From positions 1 through 64,000 of the forward strand of contig JAFAFA010000101.1 in assembly GCA_023423695.1 (NCBI GenBank): 64,000 bases of DNA. Reading direction: 5' to 3'. Below are positions 33,144 through 41,966 of the stretch, piece after piece. The position numbers were made by a program, and so were the translations under genes. Below the pieces are notes generated by a model. That model ran no database searches. It had not been told where the DNA came from and was given only the letters and a program-made list of their open reading frames with translations. Every line of letters begins with the position of its first letter. Position 1 is the first letter of the stretch. This DNA is from Pseudomonadota bacterium (GTDB lineage: Bacteria; Pseudomonadota; Alphaproteobacteria; Azospirillales; Azospirillaceae).

Positions 33144-33866
33144 ATGGCTCGTGTTGCAGTCGTCACTGGTGGTACCCGCGGCATTGGCGAGGCGGTTGCC
33201 GTCGCCCTGAAGAATGCCGGCTACAAGGTCGCCGCCAACTATGCTGGCAACGATCAGGCGGCCGAGGAGTTCACCGCCCGCACCGGCATCCCGACCTACA
33301 AGTTCGACGTCGCGGACTTCGACGCCTGCAAGAAGGGAATCGCCGCGATCGAGTCCGATCTCGGCCCGGTCGACGTGCTCATCAACAACGCCGGCATCAC
33401 CCGCGACGGCGTGATGCACCGCATGACCTACGAGCAGTGGGAAAAGGTGATCCACACCAACCTGTCCTCCTGCTTCAACATGTGCCGCAACGTGATCGAC
33501 GGCATGCGCGAGCGCGGTTTCGGCCGCATCGTCAACATCGGCTCGGTCAACGGCCAGGCCGGCCAGTACGGCCAGGTCAACTACGCCGCGGCGAAGTCCG
33601 GCATCCACGGCTTCACCAAGGCGCTGGCGCAGGAAAGCGCCGCCAAAGGCATCACCGTCAACGCCATCGCTCCCGGCTACATCGACACCGACATGGTGCG
33701 CGCGGTGCCGGCCAACGTGCTGGAGAAGATCGTCGCCCGCATCCCGGTCGGCCGCCTCGGCCGCGCCTCGGAAATCGCCAAGGCGGTGCTGTACCTCGTC
33801 GACGACGACAACGGCTTCATGACCGGCTCGACCCTGTCGGTCAACGGCGGCCAGCACATGTATTGA
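33144..33866 (+). CDS. phaB: acetoacetyl-CoA reductase
   Basis: 240-aa short-chain dehydrogenase using NADPH to form (R)-3-hydroxybutyryl-CoA. It shows TGGTRGIG (cofactor glycine motif), NNAGITRD, catalytic Ser in NIGSVNG, and Tyr/Lys in YAAAKSG. The C-terminus (FMTGSTLSVNGGQHMY) is as in PhaB. GGGGAGAAAAACT precedes the ATG. It follows phaA with a hairpin and a tiny ORF in between. Confidence 0.97.
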   Translation: MARVAVVTGGTRGIGEAVAVALKNAGYKVAANYAGNDQAAEEFTARTGIPTYKFDVADFDACKKGIAAIESDLGPVDVLINNAGITRDGVMHRMTYEQWEKVIHTNLSSCFNMCRNVIDGMRERGFGRIVNIGSVNGQAGQYGQVNYAAAKSGIHGFTKALAQESAAKGITVNAIAPGYIDTDMVRAVPANVLEKIVARIPVGRLGRASEIAKAVLYLVDDDNGFMTGSTLSVNGGQHMY

Positions 33867-33910
33867 TCCGCGACCGGGTCTCGCACCCCGGTTCGTGAGT
33901 TCTGACGAAG

Positions 33911-33970
33911 CCCCTTTCCCGCGCCCGGCCGGACCTGTGGTCCGCCGGGGGCGGGGGAGGGGTTTTGTTT
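33911..33970 (+). terminator. hairpin with T-tract after phaB
   Basis: CCCCTTTCCCGC...GGACCTGTGGTCC...GCGGGGGAGGGG, followed by TTTTGTTT. The GC arms resemble the dispersed intergenic repeat family. It probably ends phaB transcription. Confidence 0.7.
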
Positions 33971-33998
33971 TGGGCGGGCAGGGCAAGGTCTTGCCGTT

Positions 33999-34017
33999 GG
34001 TGCTACTCAGTAGTACC
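33999..34017. promoter_or_regulatory. palindromic operator upstream of parD
   Basis: GGTGCTACTCAGTAGTACC is a 19-bp palindrome with one mismatched pair, 22 bp before the ParD ATG. Ribbon-helix-helix antitoxins bind such sites to autoregulate. It is inferred, not shown. Confidence 0.6.
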
Positions 34018-34038
34018 ATCAGGAATGGGAGGTGGCCT

Positions 34039-34311
34039 ATGACCGTGAAAACCTCGATCTCTCTGACCGACGAGCAGGAAGCCTACGCGCGCAGCCTCGT
34101 TGAAGCCGGACATTATCCAAGCCTCAGCGCTGTCATTCAGCGTGGCCTTGAGGTGCTGCGCCACGAGACGGAAGCCCGTGATTTGGAGCTTGAAGCTCTT
34201 CGGCTGCTGATCGACCAGCGCCTTGCCGGTCCCTTTGTCGATCTTGAAGAGGGGATAGCCGAGATCCGTTCGCTGAGGGAACGCAAGAGAAATGCCGGCA
34301 CCTCCTTATAA
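34039..34311 (+). CDS. parD: ParD-type antitoxin
   Basis: 90 aa. The N-terminus MTVKTSISLTDEQEAYARSLVEAGHYPSLSAVIQRGLEVL is a ribbon-helix-helix DNA-binding fold of the ParD/CopG type. The C-terminal half is acidic and helical and would wrap the toxin. GGGAGGTGGCCT precedes the ATG. It overlaps the toxin gene by 20 bp and is preceded by a palindromic operator. Confidence 0.92.
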   Translation: MTVKTSISLTDEQEAYARSLVEAGHYPSLSAVIQRGLEVLRHETEARDLELEALRLLIDQRLAGPFVDLEEGIAEIRSLRERKRNAGTSL

Positions 34312-34648
34312 AGTGCGCCTTGCGGCTCCTGTCGCCCGTGACCTCAACCTTATCGAAGCTCACCTTATCGAAGCGTATCAAGCTTTGGGCGACGACGAGC
34401 AGCGGGCGACGGACAGGGCTGCAGCCCGAGTCGACGAAGCCGCAGACTACTTGCGGGGATTGGCCGATCTTCCGTATCGCGGCACCGAGCATCCGGAGAT
34501 TCGTCCCGGACTTCGCGCGGTGACGAAAAACAAATTCATTATTTACTTCCGCATCTATGAAGAGCGCGCCGAGGTTCAGGTCGTTGCTGTTTTCTTCGGA
34601 GGCGTGGATCACAGGCGGCAGATCGTTGATCGCCTTCGGCATCGATAG
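34292..34648 (+). CDS. parE: ParE/RelE-type toxin
   Basis: 118 aa, RelE/ParE superfamily. VRLAAPVARDLNLIEAHLIEAY, ADLPYRGTEHPEIRPGLRAVTKNKFIIYFRIYEERAEVQVVAVFFGGVDHRR is the expected sequence pattern, with the C-terminal HRR tail. ParE proteins inhibit gyrase; RelE relatives cut ribosomal mRNA. Which activity applies here is not decided by sequence. Coupled to parD by overlap. Confidence 0.9.
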   Translation: MPAPPYKVRLAAPVARDLNLIEAHLIEAYQALGDDEQRATDRAAARVDEAADYLRGLADLPYRGTEHPEIRPGLRAVTKNKFIIYFRIYEERAEVQVVAVFFGGVDHRRQIVDRLRHR

Positions 34649-34758
34649 TGCCTGATTTTCTTGGTCGGATTGATATGCACCGCACTTGACGGACCGGCCG
34701 CCGAGTTGAAGGTTATCGTCCGTTTCGGACGCCCCACCCACACACTGGACACCCTGCG

Positions 34759-36270
34759 ATGCCCTACACCTCGTTGCGTGACTTCATCGACCGGCTGGAG
34801 AAGACCGGGCGGCTGGTGGTGGTGAAGGAACCGGTGTCCACCGTGCTGGAAATGACCGAGATCCAGACCCGCCTGCTGGCCGAGAACGGCCCGGCGGTGC
34901 TGTTCGAGAACGTCATCAAGGCCGACGGCACGCGCTCGGAGATGCCGGTGCTGGTCAACCTGTTCGGCACGGTGGAGCGGGTCGCCTGGGGTATGGACCG
35001 CGAGCCGCACCAGCTGCGCGCCGTCGGCGAGACGCTGGCCTTCCTCAAGCAGCCGGAGCCGCCGGGCGGCTTCCGCGAGGCGCTGGAGCTGATCCCGCTC
35101 GCCAAGACCGTGCTGTCGATGAAACCGAAGACCGTCGGCTCGGCGCCATGCCAGGAGGTGGTGCTGACCGGCGACGACATCGACCTCGGCCGCCTGCCGG
35201 TGCAGGGCTGCTGGCCGGGGGAGCCGGCGCCGCTGATCACCTGGCCGCTGGTTGTGACCAAGGGGCCGACCGGCAAGCGCGAGGACGACTTCAACCTCGG
35301 CATCTACCGCATGCAGGTGCTGGGCAAGAACAAGACCATCATGCGCTGGCTGAAGCACCGCGGCGGAGCGCAGCACCATCACCGCTGGGCCGCAAGTGGG
35401 AAGCGCGAGCCGCTGCCCTGCGCCGTCGTGCTGGGGGCCGACCCCGGCACCATCCTGGCGGCGGTGACGCCGGTGCCGGACACCCTGTCGGAATACCAGT
35501 TCGCCGGCCTGCTGCGCGGCAAGAAGGTGGAGCTGGTGGAATGCAAGACGGTGCCGCTGAAGGTGCCGGCCCAGGCGGAAATCGTCCTGGAGGGCCATGT
35601 CAGCCTGGATGAATACGCCGACGAGGGGCCCTACGGCGACCACACCGGCTATTACAATTCGGTCGAGCCCTTCCCGGTCTTCACCGTCACCGCCATGACG
35701 ATGCGGCGCAAGCCGATCTACCTGTCCACCTTCACCGGCCGTCCGCCCGACGAGCCGTCGGTGCTGGGCGAGGCGCTGAACGAGGTGTTCATCCCGCTGC
35801 TGGTCCAGCAATTCCCGGAGATCGTCGATTTCTGGCTGCCGCCGGAAGGCTGCTCCTACCGCATCGCGGTGGTCAGCATGAAGAAGGCCTATCCCGGCCA
35901 CGCCAAGCGGGTGATGATGGGCGTCTGGTCCTTCCTGCGCCAGTTCATGTACACGAAATGGGTGATCGTCGTGGACGACGACATCGATGCGCGGAACTGG
36001 AAGGACGTGATGTGGGCGATCTCCACCCGCATGGACCCGGCCCGCGACATCACGGTGATCGAGGGCACGCCGATCGACTATCTCGACTTCGCCAGCCCGG
36101 AATCGGGCCTGGGCGGCAAGGTCGGCCTGGACGCCACCAACAAATGGCCGCCGGAGACCAAGCGCGAATGGGGTGAGAAGCTCCACATGACCGAGGAGGT
36201 CGTGGAGAAGGTCAGCCGGAAATGGGACTTGTACGGCCTACCCGGCAGCGGAAAGCCGATCTGGAAGTGA
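34759..36270 (+). CDS. ubiD: UbiD family (de)carboxylase
   Basis: 503-aa UbiD-type decarboxylase that uses prenylated FMN. ubiD removes the carboxyl group from 4-hydroxy-3-polyprenylbenzoate in ubiquinone synthesis. The family segments are present: PLITWPLVVTKGPTGKREDDFNLGIYRMQVLGKNKTIMRW, HHHRWAASGKREPLPCAVVLGADP, and the ExxD-type catalytic region EYADEGPYGDHTGYYN. The length fits. UbiX was not found in this window. Confidence 0.93.
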   Translation: MPYTSLRDFIDRLEKTGRLVVVKEPVSTVLEMTEIQTRLLAENGPAVLFENVIKADGTRSEMPVLVNLFGTVERVAWGMDREPHQLRAVGETLAFLKQPEPPGGFREALELIPLAKTVLSMKPKTVGSAPCQEVVLTGDDIDLGRLPVQGCWPGEPAPLITWPLVVTKGPTGKREDDFNLGIYRMQVLGKNKTIMRWLKHRGGAQHHHRWAASGKREPLPCAVVLGADPGTILAAVTPVPDTLSEYQFAGLLRGKKVELVECKTVPLKVPAQAEIVLEGHVSLDEYADEGPYGDHTGYYNSVEPFPVFTVTAMTMRRKPIYLSTFTGRPPDEPSVLGEALNEVFIPLLVQQFPEIVDFWLPPEGCSYRIAVVSMKKAYPGHAKRVMMGVWSFLRQFMYTKWVIVVDDDIDARNWKDVMWAISTRMDPARDITVIEGTPIDYLDFASPESGLGGKVGLDATNKWPPETKREWGEKLHMTEEVVEKVSRKWDLYGLPGSGKPIWK

Positions 36271-36316
36271 GGGAGGTGTCCCTCTCCGGACCCGGGTCGG
36301 GAGAGGGACCGGTAAC

Positions 36317-36700
36317 CTACCGCCGCGGGTCGCGGCTCAGGCCCTTGGCCTGCAGTTCCTCGAGATATTCGGCCCACAGGGTTTCCTGCTCGGTGCCGAT
36401 CTCGTAGAGGTATTTCCAGCTGTAGATACCGGTGTCGTGCAGGTCGTCGAAGACGATGCGGACGGCATAGTTGCCGACCGGCTCCAGCCGCATGATGCCG
36501 ACATGGCGGCGGCCGGCGACGGTCTGTTTCTGGCTGGGGTTGTGGCCCTGCACCTCGGCGGACGGGCTGACGACGCGCAGGAACTCCGCCGGGTAGGAGA
36601 AGGTCCGGCCGTCGTCGAAATCGACCTCCAGCCGCTTCTCCTCCTTCTTCAGGCGGATCTCGGTCGGCCAATGGACCGTGCCGAAGTCATCGCCACTCAT
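36317..36700 (-). CDS. DUF971 domain protein (GBBH-like N-terminal domain)
   Basis: 127 aa. HWPTEIRLKKEEKRLEVDFDDGRTFSYPAEFLRVVSPSAEVQGH and VGNYAVRIVFDDLHDTGIYSWKYLYEIG are the hallmarks of DUF971, the domain also found at the N-terminus of gamma-butyrobetaine hydroxylase. Function alone is unknown; linked proteins suggest iron-sulfur handling. Its ATG overlaps the Trm112 stop by 4 bp, so these are coupled. Confidence 0.88.
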   Translation of the reverse strand: MSGDDFGTVHWPTEIRLKKEEKRLEVDFDDGRTFSYPAEFLRVVSPSAEVQGHNPSQKQTVAGRRHVGIMRLEPVGNYAVRIVFDDLHDTGIYSWKYLYEIGTEQETLWAEYLEELQAKGLSRDPRR

Positions 36701-36927
36701 CGCGACGCCCCCGCCTTGTCCAGGCTGCGGGCCTCGTCGATCAGCATGATCGGAATGCCGTCGCGAATCGGGTAGGCCAGCCCGGCGCGCTCGCTGACCA
36801 GTTCGCCGCGTTCGGCGTCGTAGCGCAGCGGGCCCTTGGTCAGCGGACAGACCAGGATTTCCAGCAGCTTCGGGTCGACCCGCGCGCTGGTTTTCGATTC
36901 GCTGTTCTTGTCCTCGGGCGTCGCCAT
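36697..36927 (-). CDS. Trm112-family protein (YcaR-like)
   Basis: 76 aa. VDPKLLEILVCPLTKGPLRYDAERGELVSERAGLAYPIRDGIPIML is the Trm112/YcaR signature, with the single CP pair rather than a full zinc site. Such proteins often partner methyltransferases; bacterial roles are not established. The ATG at 36927 (MATPEDKN) is preferred over one 11 codons upstream. Confidence 0.9.
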   Translation of the reverse strand: MATPEDKNSESKTSARVDPKLLEILVCPLTKGPLRYDAERGELVSERAGLAYPIRDGIPIMLIDEARSLDKAGASR

Positions 36928-36956
36928 GTCGTGTCTCGCAGTGTTCAAGGAAAGGA

Positions 36957-37622
36957 TCAATGCCTGGGCGGCGGACCGTCCCCGTCATGGCTGTCGAGAA
37001 TGGCCATCTCGACCAGCCCGATCAAGAGCTTCCCGCGCTCCGCCAGGGTCGGGGCCTCCAGCAGCGCCTGTTTCTCCCCGGGCGTGAAGGGGCAGATCAT
37101 GGCGAGAGAGTTGACCAGCCGTTCGTCCAGCGTCGATTCGATGGACTTCCAGTCGACCGACAGGCCCTGGACGCGGAAATAGCTCTTCAGCGCGCCGAGC
37201 AGCCGGCTGCGGTCGATGTCGCCGCAGGACTCCGGCTCCAGATCGGCGCGGAAGGGGCGCCAGTCGGGAACGACCCGGCGGTAGCCGCGCGCACCCTCCA
37301 CCTCCCGACCGATCTCGAAGCGGGCGACGCCGGTGAGGGTGATCAGGAAGCGGCCGTCGTCGGTTTCGGCGAAGCTGGTGATGCGGCCGGCACAGCCGCA
37401 GGGATAGACGGCCGGCTCACGTTCCCGCCCGGCAGGGTCGAGCGGTTGGATCATGCCGATCATGCGGCCGCTGCCCAGCGCGTCCTCGACCATGGCGAGG
37501 TAGCGCGGCTCGAAGATGTTCAGCGGCAGCCGCGCCCGCGGCAGCAGCAGAACGCCGGCCAGCGGGAAGATGGGCATCATCCCCGGCAACTGGTCGAATT
37601 CGGCGAAGAGGTTTCTGGTCAT
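36957..37622 (-). CDS. LON substrate-binding-domain protein
   Basis: 221 aa. It contains the N-terminal LON domain (MMPIFPLAGVLLLPRARLPLNIFEPRYLAMVEDALGSGRMIGMIQP) without ATPase or protease domains. The family is common in alphaproteobacteria beside thioredoxin-TPR and Trm112 genes, as here. Its function is not known. The gene lies 57 bp after the trx-TPR gene and 29 bp before the Trm112 gene, as a probable operon. Confidence 0.9.
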   Translation of the reverse strand: MTRNLFAEFDQLPGMMPIFPLAGVLLLPRARLPLNIFEPRYLAMVEDALGSGRMIGMIQPLDPAGREREPAVYPCGCAGRITSFAETDDGRFLITLTGVARFEIGREVEGARGYRRVVPDWRPFRADLEPESCGDIDRSRLLGALKSYFRVQGLSVDWKSIESTLDERLVNSLAMICPFTPGEKQALLEAPTLAERGKLLIGLVEMAILDSHDGDGPPPRH

Positions 37623-37679
37623 GCCAATCAGATAGAACCCCTTCGCCGGTGGAACAGCCGTCCCGCCTCCGGAAAAGCG

Positions 37680-38678
37680 TCAGCTGAACATCATGGTCGA
37701 CAGGCGGCGGCGGGTCTTCACCGTCAGCGGGTCGGTCTGGCCGAACGCCTCGAAGAACTTGACCAGCTGCTTGCGGGCGCCGTCATCGTTCCAGGTCCGG
37801 TCGCGCTTGAAGATCTCCAGCAGCTCGTCCACCGCGGCTTCGCGCTTGCCGGCGGCGAACAGCGCCATGGCGAGGTCGAAGCGCGAGGCATGGTCATTCG
37901 GGTCGTGGGCGACCTTCTCCATCAGCTCGGGGATCGGGCCGGCATTTGCGGCCTGCTCCGCCACGTCGAGGGAGGCGCGGACGTTGGCCAGCTCCTTGTC
38001 CTTGGCGATGGCTTCCGGCGCCTGGGCCAGCATCTGCTTGGCATTTTCCAGATCGCCGGCGGCGATCAGGCAGCGGATGATGCCGGCATAGGCCTGGGCG
38101 TTCTCCGGCTCCGCCTGCATGATCTGGCTGTAGAGGTCGAGCGCGCCCTGCAGGTCGCCGCCCTCCATCATTTCCTTGGCCTGGGCGAAAGCCTCTTCCA
38201 GCATGTCGTCGGCGCCGCCGCCGACGCCGGCCTGCTTGGCCAGCGCCACCAGCTTGTCGACGAAGGCCTTCACCTGCGATTCGGGCAGGGCGCCCATGAA
38301 GCCGTCGACCGGCCGTCCCTGGAAGAAGGCGTAGACCGCCGGGATCGACTGCACGCGCAGCTGCGAGGCGATCATCGGGTTGGCGTCGGTGTCGATCTTC
38401 ACCAGGCGCACCGCACCCTTGGCGGCGCGAACCACCTTCTCGATGATCGGGCCCAGCTGCTTGCAGGGGCCGCACCAGGGCGCCCAGAAATCGACGATCA
38501 CCGGAACGTCGCGCGAGGCCTCGATCACGTCGGCCATGAAGGCGCGGTCGCTGCTGTCCTTGACGACGTCAGCGGCACCGGGGGCGGCACCGGCGGCGGG
38601 AGCGGCGGGCTTGGACCCGTTGGCGGGGGGCATGGAGAACATGGCGTGTTTCGGTCCCGTTGGTGATGCCTGGCCCAT
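37680..38678 (-). CDS. thioredoxin domain with TPR-like tail (CnoX/YbbN type)
   Basis: 332 aa from MGQASPTGPKHAMF; another start is MFSMPPANG (38642). An Ala/Pro-rich N-terminal part is followed by a thioredoxin domain: VIVDFWAPWCGPCKQLGP holds the CGPC active site, with VQSIPAVYAFFQG later. Residues 200-330 form TPR-like helices (LQGALDLYSQIMQAEPENAQAYAGI). Such proteins (CnoX) are holdase chaperones with redox activity. The context with the Lon-domain protein is conserved in alphaproteobacteria. Confidence 0.93.
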   Translation of the reverse strand: MGQASPTGPKHAMFSMPPANGSKPAAPAAGAAPGAADVVKDSSDRAFMADVIEASRDVPVIVDFWAPWCGPCKQLGPIIEKVVRAAKGAVRLVKIDTDANPMIASQLRVQSIPAVYAFFQGRPVDGFMGALPESQVKAFVDKLVALAKQAGVGGGADDMLEEAFAQAKEMMEGGDLQGALDLYSQIMQAEPENAQAYAGIIRCLIAAGDLENAKQMLAQAPEAIAKDKELANVRASLDVAEQAANAGPIPELMEKVAHDPNDHASRFDLAMALFAAGKREAAVDELLEIFKRDRTWNDDGARKQLVKFFEAFGQTDPLTVKTRRRLSTMMFS

Positions 38679-38808
38679 TAGGACATCCCGGTGGGCCATG
38701 GAAGTTGCCGATCCGGCCGTTGCAGGCCCGGATCCTGATCGTTGCCGACATATGTGAGCGCGCAAGGCGGCTCAAGCAAGCATTGCGTGGAAACCGCCGT
38801 TCGGCCGG

Positions 38809-39354
38809 TCAATCCTCCGTGCGGCCGAAATCGACGATCGCCGGCTCGTGCCCGCAGGCGCGGATGAAGCGCAGCAGGTCGTCGCGCCGGATCGCCGTGG
38901 TGCGGTCGTTCAGCAGCGGATGATAGTTCAGCAGGTCATGCTCCATCATCGCCTGTTGCAGGACGACGCGCACCTTGCGGTCGGTGTCGTTGACCAGGGC
39001 GAAGGGCGTGACCGACCCAGGCCGGATGCCGAGGACGCGCCACAGCCGCTCGGCCGAGGCGAAGGACAGCCGCGCCGAGCCGATCGCCTTGTCCAGCCGG
39101 TTCAGGTCGACCCGCGCATCCTCCAGCGCCACCACCAGCCAATGCTGGTCCCTCTTGTCCTTCAGGAACAGGTTCTTGCAATGGCCGCCGGGCAGGGCGC
39201 CGCGCAGGGCCTTGCTCTCTTCCACCGTGTGCAGCGGCGGATGGCTGTGCGTGGTTGCCTGGATGCCCAGCGCGTCGAGGCGCGCCAGCAGTTGGTCCGG
39301 CGAGGTCGGCAGTGGCGCCGCCTGATCCGGAAGGGAGGTCGATGCGGTGTCCAT
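38809..39354 (-). CDS. prolyl-tRNA deacylase-like editing protein (ProXp-ala/YbaK family)
   Basis: 181-aa free-standing editing domain. HSHPPLHTVEESKALRGALPGGHCKNLFLKDKRDQHWLV and GSARLSFASAERLWRVLGIRPGSVTPFAL match the YbaK/ProX group, which hydrolyses Ala-tRNA(Pro) or Cys-tRNA(Pro). The GSVTPF and KNLFLKD motifs are typical of ProXp-ala. Substrate choice is inferred. It is followed, past a gap, by the thioredoxin-TPR gene on the same strand. Confidence 0.92.
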   Translation of the reverse strand: MDTASTSLPDQAAPLPTSPDQLLARLDALGIQATTHSHPPLHTVEESKALRGALPGGHCKNLFLKDKRDQHWLVVALEDARVDLNRLDKAIGSARLSFASAERLWRVLGIRPGSVTPFALVNDTDRKVRVVLQQAMMEHDLLNYHPLLNDRTTAIRRDDLLRFIRACGHEPAIVDFGRTED

Positions 39355-39499
39355 GACAACCCTTGTACCGGGCGCGCGGAAAATCGTCCAGCCGGTGAGA
39401 AAAACTGAAACAAGGCACTTGCATTGCGTCGGCCGATGAGTATAGTCCGCCGCACACCGCCGGACGGCAGAAACAAGCTGCTGAATGACGGTGCGGAGC

Positions 39500-39574
39500 G
39501 CGGGCGTAGCTCAGGGGTAGAGCACAACCTTGCCAAGGTTGGGGTCGAGGGTTCGAATCCCTTCGCCCGCTCCA
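39500..39574 (+). tRNA. tRNA-Gly(GCC)
   Basis: 75 nt with acceptor GCGGGCG/CGCCCGC. The anticodon stem CAACC/GGTTG encloses TTGCCAA, giving anticodon GCC. The T-loop is TTCGAAT and CCA is encoded. A strong terminator lies 38 bp downstream. Confidence 0.97.
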
Positions 39575-40280
39575 GTTTCCTCCAGCCTTCCTGCTGGAGC
39601 ATGCGATCTCAAAAGGCCGGACCTTCGGGTGCCGGCCTTTCGCTTTTTGGCGCTCGCAACTGCCGGCCTGTCATCTTCGGCCCATCCGCTCCCGTGCCGC
39701 GGTTCTTCCGCCTTTCCCTTCGACATGGGGGCTTGGCGGTGCCGGCCCCCTATCGCGGGTTGAATGGCCCATCCGGAGATTGTGCCAAGACGATCTCTCG
39801 GCATCATACAATTGTAGGCGTGTTCCCTACCTTGTGCGACGGCGGGTTTTTCTGACTCCACCCAATTCTCACTGCCTGCCCCGGCAGTTGTGGAGCGCCG
39901 GAGATCGGCTGGTGACTGTCTCGTGATTTCCCGTTGCGGGCGTGCGATGTATATTTATAACCAGCAATGCGGGATGAAATTTCCTATGACGTATTTACAG
40001 ATTGTCAACCTCCTTGCGTATGACGGCTTATGCGGGTACACTTCAAAATCTAAATAATTGGCGCCTGAAGTTCCGGAGGGTTGTGCCCTACGCAGATAAT
40101 TGGCGGAAAAGCGCGTTGAAGTCACGAAGCCTTCCCGCATAAGGACGTGCAGATCGCCTGACCCGTTCGCGGTTCCGGTCATCCGGCTATGGGATCGACC
40201 GACGAAGGAACCGTCTCCGCCCCACGCCCCCTCCGAACCGCATCCAGACACGAAGACCAGACCGAAGAAAGGACCCCGCC
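39575..40280. other. intergenic region of about 700 bp
   Basis: Apart from the terminator at 39612-39648 I see no gene. The part around 39940-40080 is AT-rich. A 98-codon minus-strand ORF (39955-40251) has no family resemblance and I left it out. The rest may be promoter for the aldolase-like gene or remnant DNA. Confidence 0.4.
39612..39648 (+). terminator. terminator of tRNA-Gly
   Basis: AAAGGCCGGACC-TTCG-GGTGCCGGCCTTT followed by CGCTTTTT. It is a stable stem with a TTCG tetraloop and a T-run. Confidence 0.88.
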
Positions 40281-40949
40281 ATGGCCATGCAACGCTATCT
40301 CGTCGACTACCGCCGGCTGTCGACAGACGCCCTCGCCAAATGGTCGTCGGTGCCCAGCAGCGTCGCCTCAGATGCGCTGAACCGCTGCCAGAGCATGGAT
40401 TCGCGGATCAAGCCGATGGTGCCGGGCATGCGCATCTGCGGTCAGGCCCGCACCGTCGTCACCATGCCCGGCGACAACAGCATGGTTCATCATGCCGTCA
40501 GCCTGGCCGAACCCGGCGACGTGGTGGTGGTGGCCGGCGGCGGCCTGGACGACGTGGCGCTGGCCGGCGAATGGGTGGTGCGCTGCTGCAAGCGCCGGGC
40601 GCTGGGCGGGCTGGTGGTCGACGGCTCCGTCCGTGACCTGCACGAAATCCGCGGACTCGGCCTGCCGGTGTTCGCCAAGGGCGCCGTCGCCCGTGGCCCG
40701 CACAAGAATTTCGGCGGCAAGATGGACGTCACCGCGGCCATCGGCGGCGTGCCCGTCAACCCCGGCGACCTGATCCTGGGGGACGAGGACGGCGTGGTGG
40801 TCGTGCCGCTGGCTTTCGCCGATGCCGCCCTGACCCAGAGCCTCGCTTTGCTGGAGCGCGAGCGCAAGTGGACCGAGCAGATCGAGGCTGGCGCAACCCT
40901 GGTGGATGTGCTGGGCGTCCCGCCGCTGGAGATCGTTCCCGCCGAATGA
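40281..40949 (+). CDS. RraA-like aldolase (HMG/CHA aldolase or oxaloacetate decarboxylase type)
   Basis: 222-aa class II aldolase-like protein. SVASDALNRCQSMDSRIKPMVPGMRICGQARTV, GDVVVVAGGGLDDVALAGEW, GGLVVDGSVRDLHEIRGLGLPVFAKGA and GDLILGDEDGVVVVP match the RraA/4-carboxy-4-hydroxy-2-oxoadipate aldolase family. Such enzymes work in aromatic ring-cleavage (protocatechuate 4,5-) or as oxaloacetate decarboxylases. The Asp and Arg of the metal site (DGSVRD) are present. The neighbouring AEC transporter may bring in the substrate acid. Confidence 0.9.
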   Translation: MAMQRYLVDYRRLSTDALAKWSSVPSSVASDALNRCQSMDSRIKPMVPGMRICGQARTVVTMPGDNSMVHHAVSLAEPGDVVVVAGGGLDDVALAGEWVVRCCKRRALGGLVVDGSVRDLHEIRGLGLPVFAKGAVARGPHKNFGGKMDVTAAIGGVPVNPGDLILGDEDGVVVVPLAFADAALTQSLALLERERKWTEQIEAGATLVDVLGVPPLEIVPAE

Positions 40950-41021
40950 GCGGATCGGTGTAAGGAAAGCCCCCGCATCGTCGGCCCGCCCGGCCGACCC
41001 CGCCCACACGGTGCCGCGTCC

Positions 41022-41966
41022 ATGTCGCTGATTTTCCAGATCGTCCTGCCGATGTTCGGCCTGATCGCCCTCGGCTACTGGGCGGCACGCTACCGCGGGT
41101 TCAGCAATGCGATGGTGCAGGGGCTTTCCCGTTTCCTCGGCATCTATGCGCTGCCGGCGCTGCTGTTCTCCAACATGGCGCGGGCGGACATCCCCGATCC
41201 TCTGGAATGGGCGGTGCTGGGGTCCTTCTACATCGCGGCGGTGGCGGTATTCCTGGTGGGCGGGCTGTGGATGCGGATGGCGGGCCGGCGGGAGCAGATC
41301 GCACCCATCGGCCTCGCCAGTTCCTTTTCCAACATCGCGCTTCTCGGCTCGCCCATCATCATGGAGGCCTATGGGCCGACGGTGGCGGTGCCGGTGATGC
41401 TGCTGATCGTCTTCCAGTCGCCGCTTCTGTTCACCTCCGCCACCATGCTGGCGGAGACGCAGCGGTCGGCGCGCGGCGGCCGGACCGGGCGTCCGGTGCA
41501 GGCGACGCTGGGGGCGGCCAAGGCGACGCTGACCAGCCCGCTGGTGATGTCGGTCATTTTCGGGCTGGCGGCCAACCTGATCCATCTGCCGATTCCGCCC
41601 ATGGTGATGAAGAGCTTCACCATGATGGCGCAGACGGTGCTTCCCTGCGCCTGCTTCACGCTGGGCGCGTCGCTGGCGCTCAGCCCGGCCTCGGGCGCGG
41701 TGCTGCCCGCGACTGTGGTGGCCCTGTTGAAGACCGGGCTGCATCCGCTGCTGACCTGGCTGCTGGCCACCCATGTCTTCGACCTGCCGCCGGTGTGGGT
41801 CGCCCCGGCCGTGACCGCCGCGGCCCTGCCCATCGGCATCAACGCCTACGTCTTCGCCGAGCGCTACAACGCCGGGCGGGACGTGGTGTCGATGTCGCTG
41901 CTGATCTCCACCCTGCTGTCGCCTGTATCGATCTCCATCGCCTTCATGGTGTCGGCCGCTGGCTGA
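41022..41966 (+). CDS. AEC family transporter (auxin-efflux-carrier type)
   Basis: 314-aa inner-membrane protein with about ten helices. It opens with IVLPMFGLIALGYWAARYRGFSNAMVQGLSRFLGIYALPALLFSNMA, typical of the AEC family. The second half is a repeat-like set of helices ending in LLISTLLSPVSISIAFMVSAAG. AEC proteins of proteobacteria often transport dicarboxylates such as malate or malonate. It is 72 bp downstream of the aldolase gene and probably cotranscribed. Confidence 0.9.
   Translation: MSLIFQIVLPMFGLIALGYWAARYRGFSNAMVQGLSRFLGIYALPALLFSNMARADIPDPLEWAVLGSFYIAAVAVFLVGGLWMRMAGRREQIAPIGLASSFSNIALLGSPIIMEAYGPTVAVPVMLLIVFQSPLLFTSATMLAETQRSARGGRTGRPVQATLGAAKATLTSPLVMSVIFGLAANLIHLPIPPMVMKSFTMMAQTVLPCACFTLGASLALSPASGAVLPATVVALLKTGLHPLLTWLLATHVFDLPPVWVAPAVTAAALPIGINAYVFAERYNAGRDVVSMSLLISTLLSPVSISIAFMVSAAG

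Noticed and set aside
39955..40251. 98-codon minus-strand ORF between tRNA-Gly and the aldolase
   Set aside because: No ribosome-binding site, no family resemblance, and it runs through an AT-rich non-coding-looking patch.
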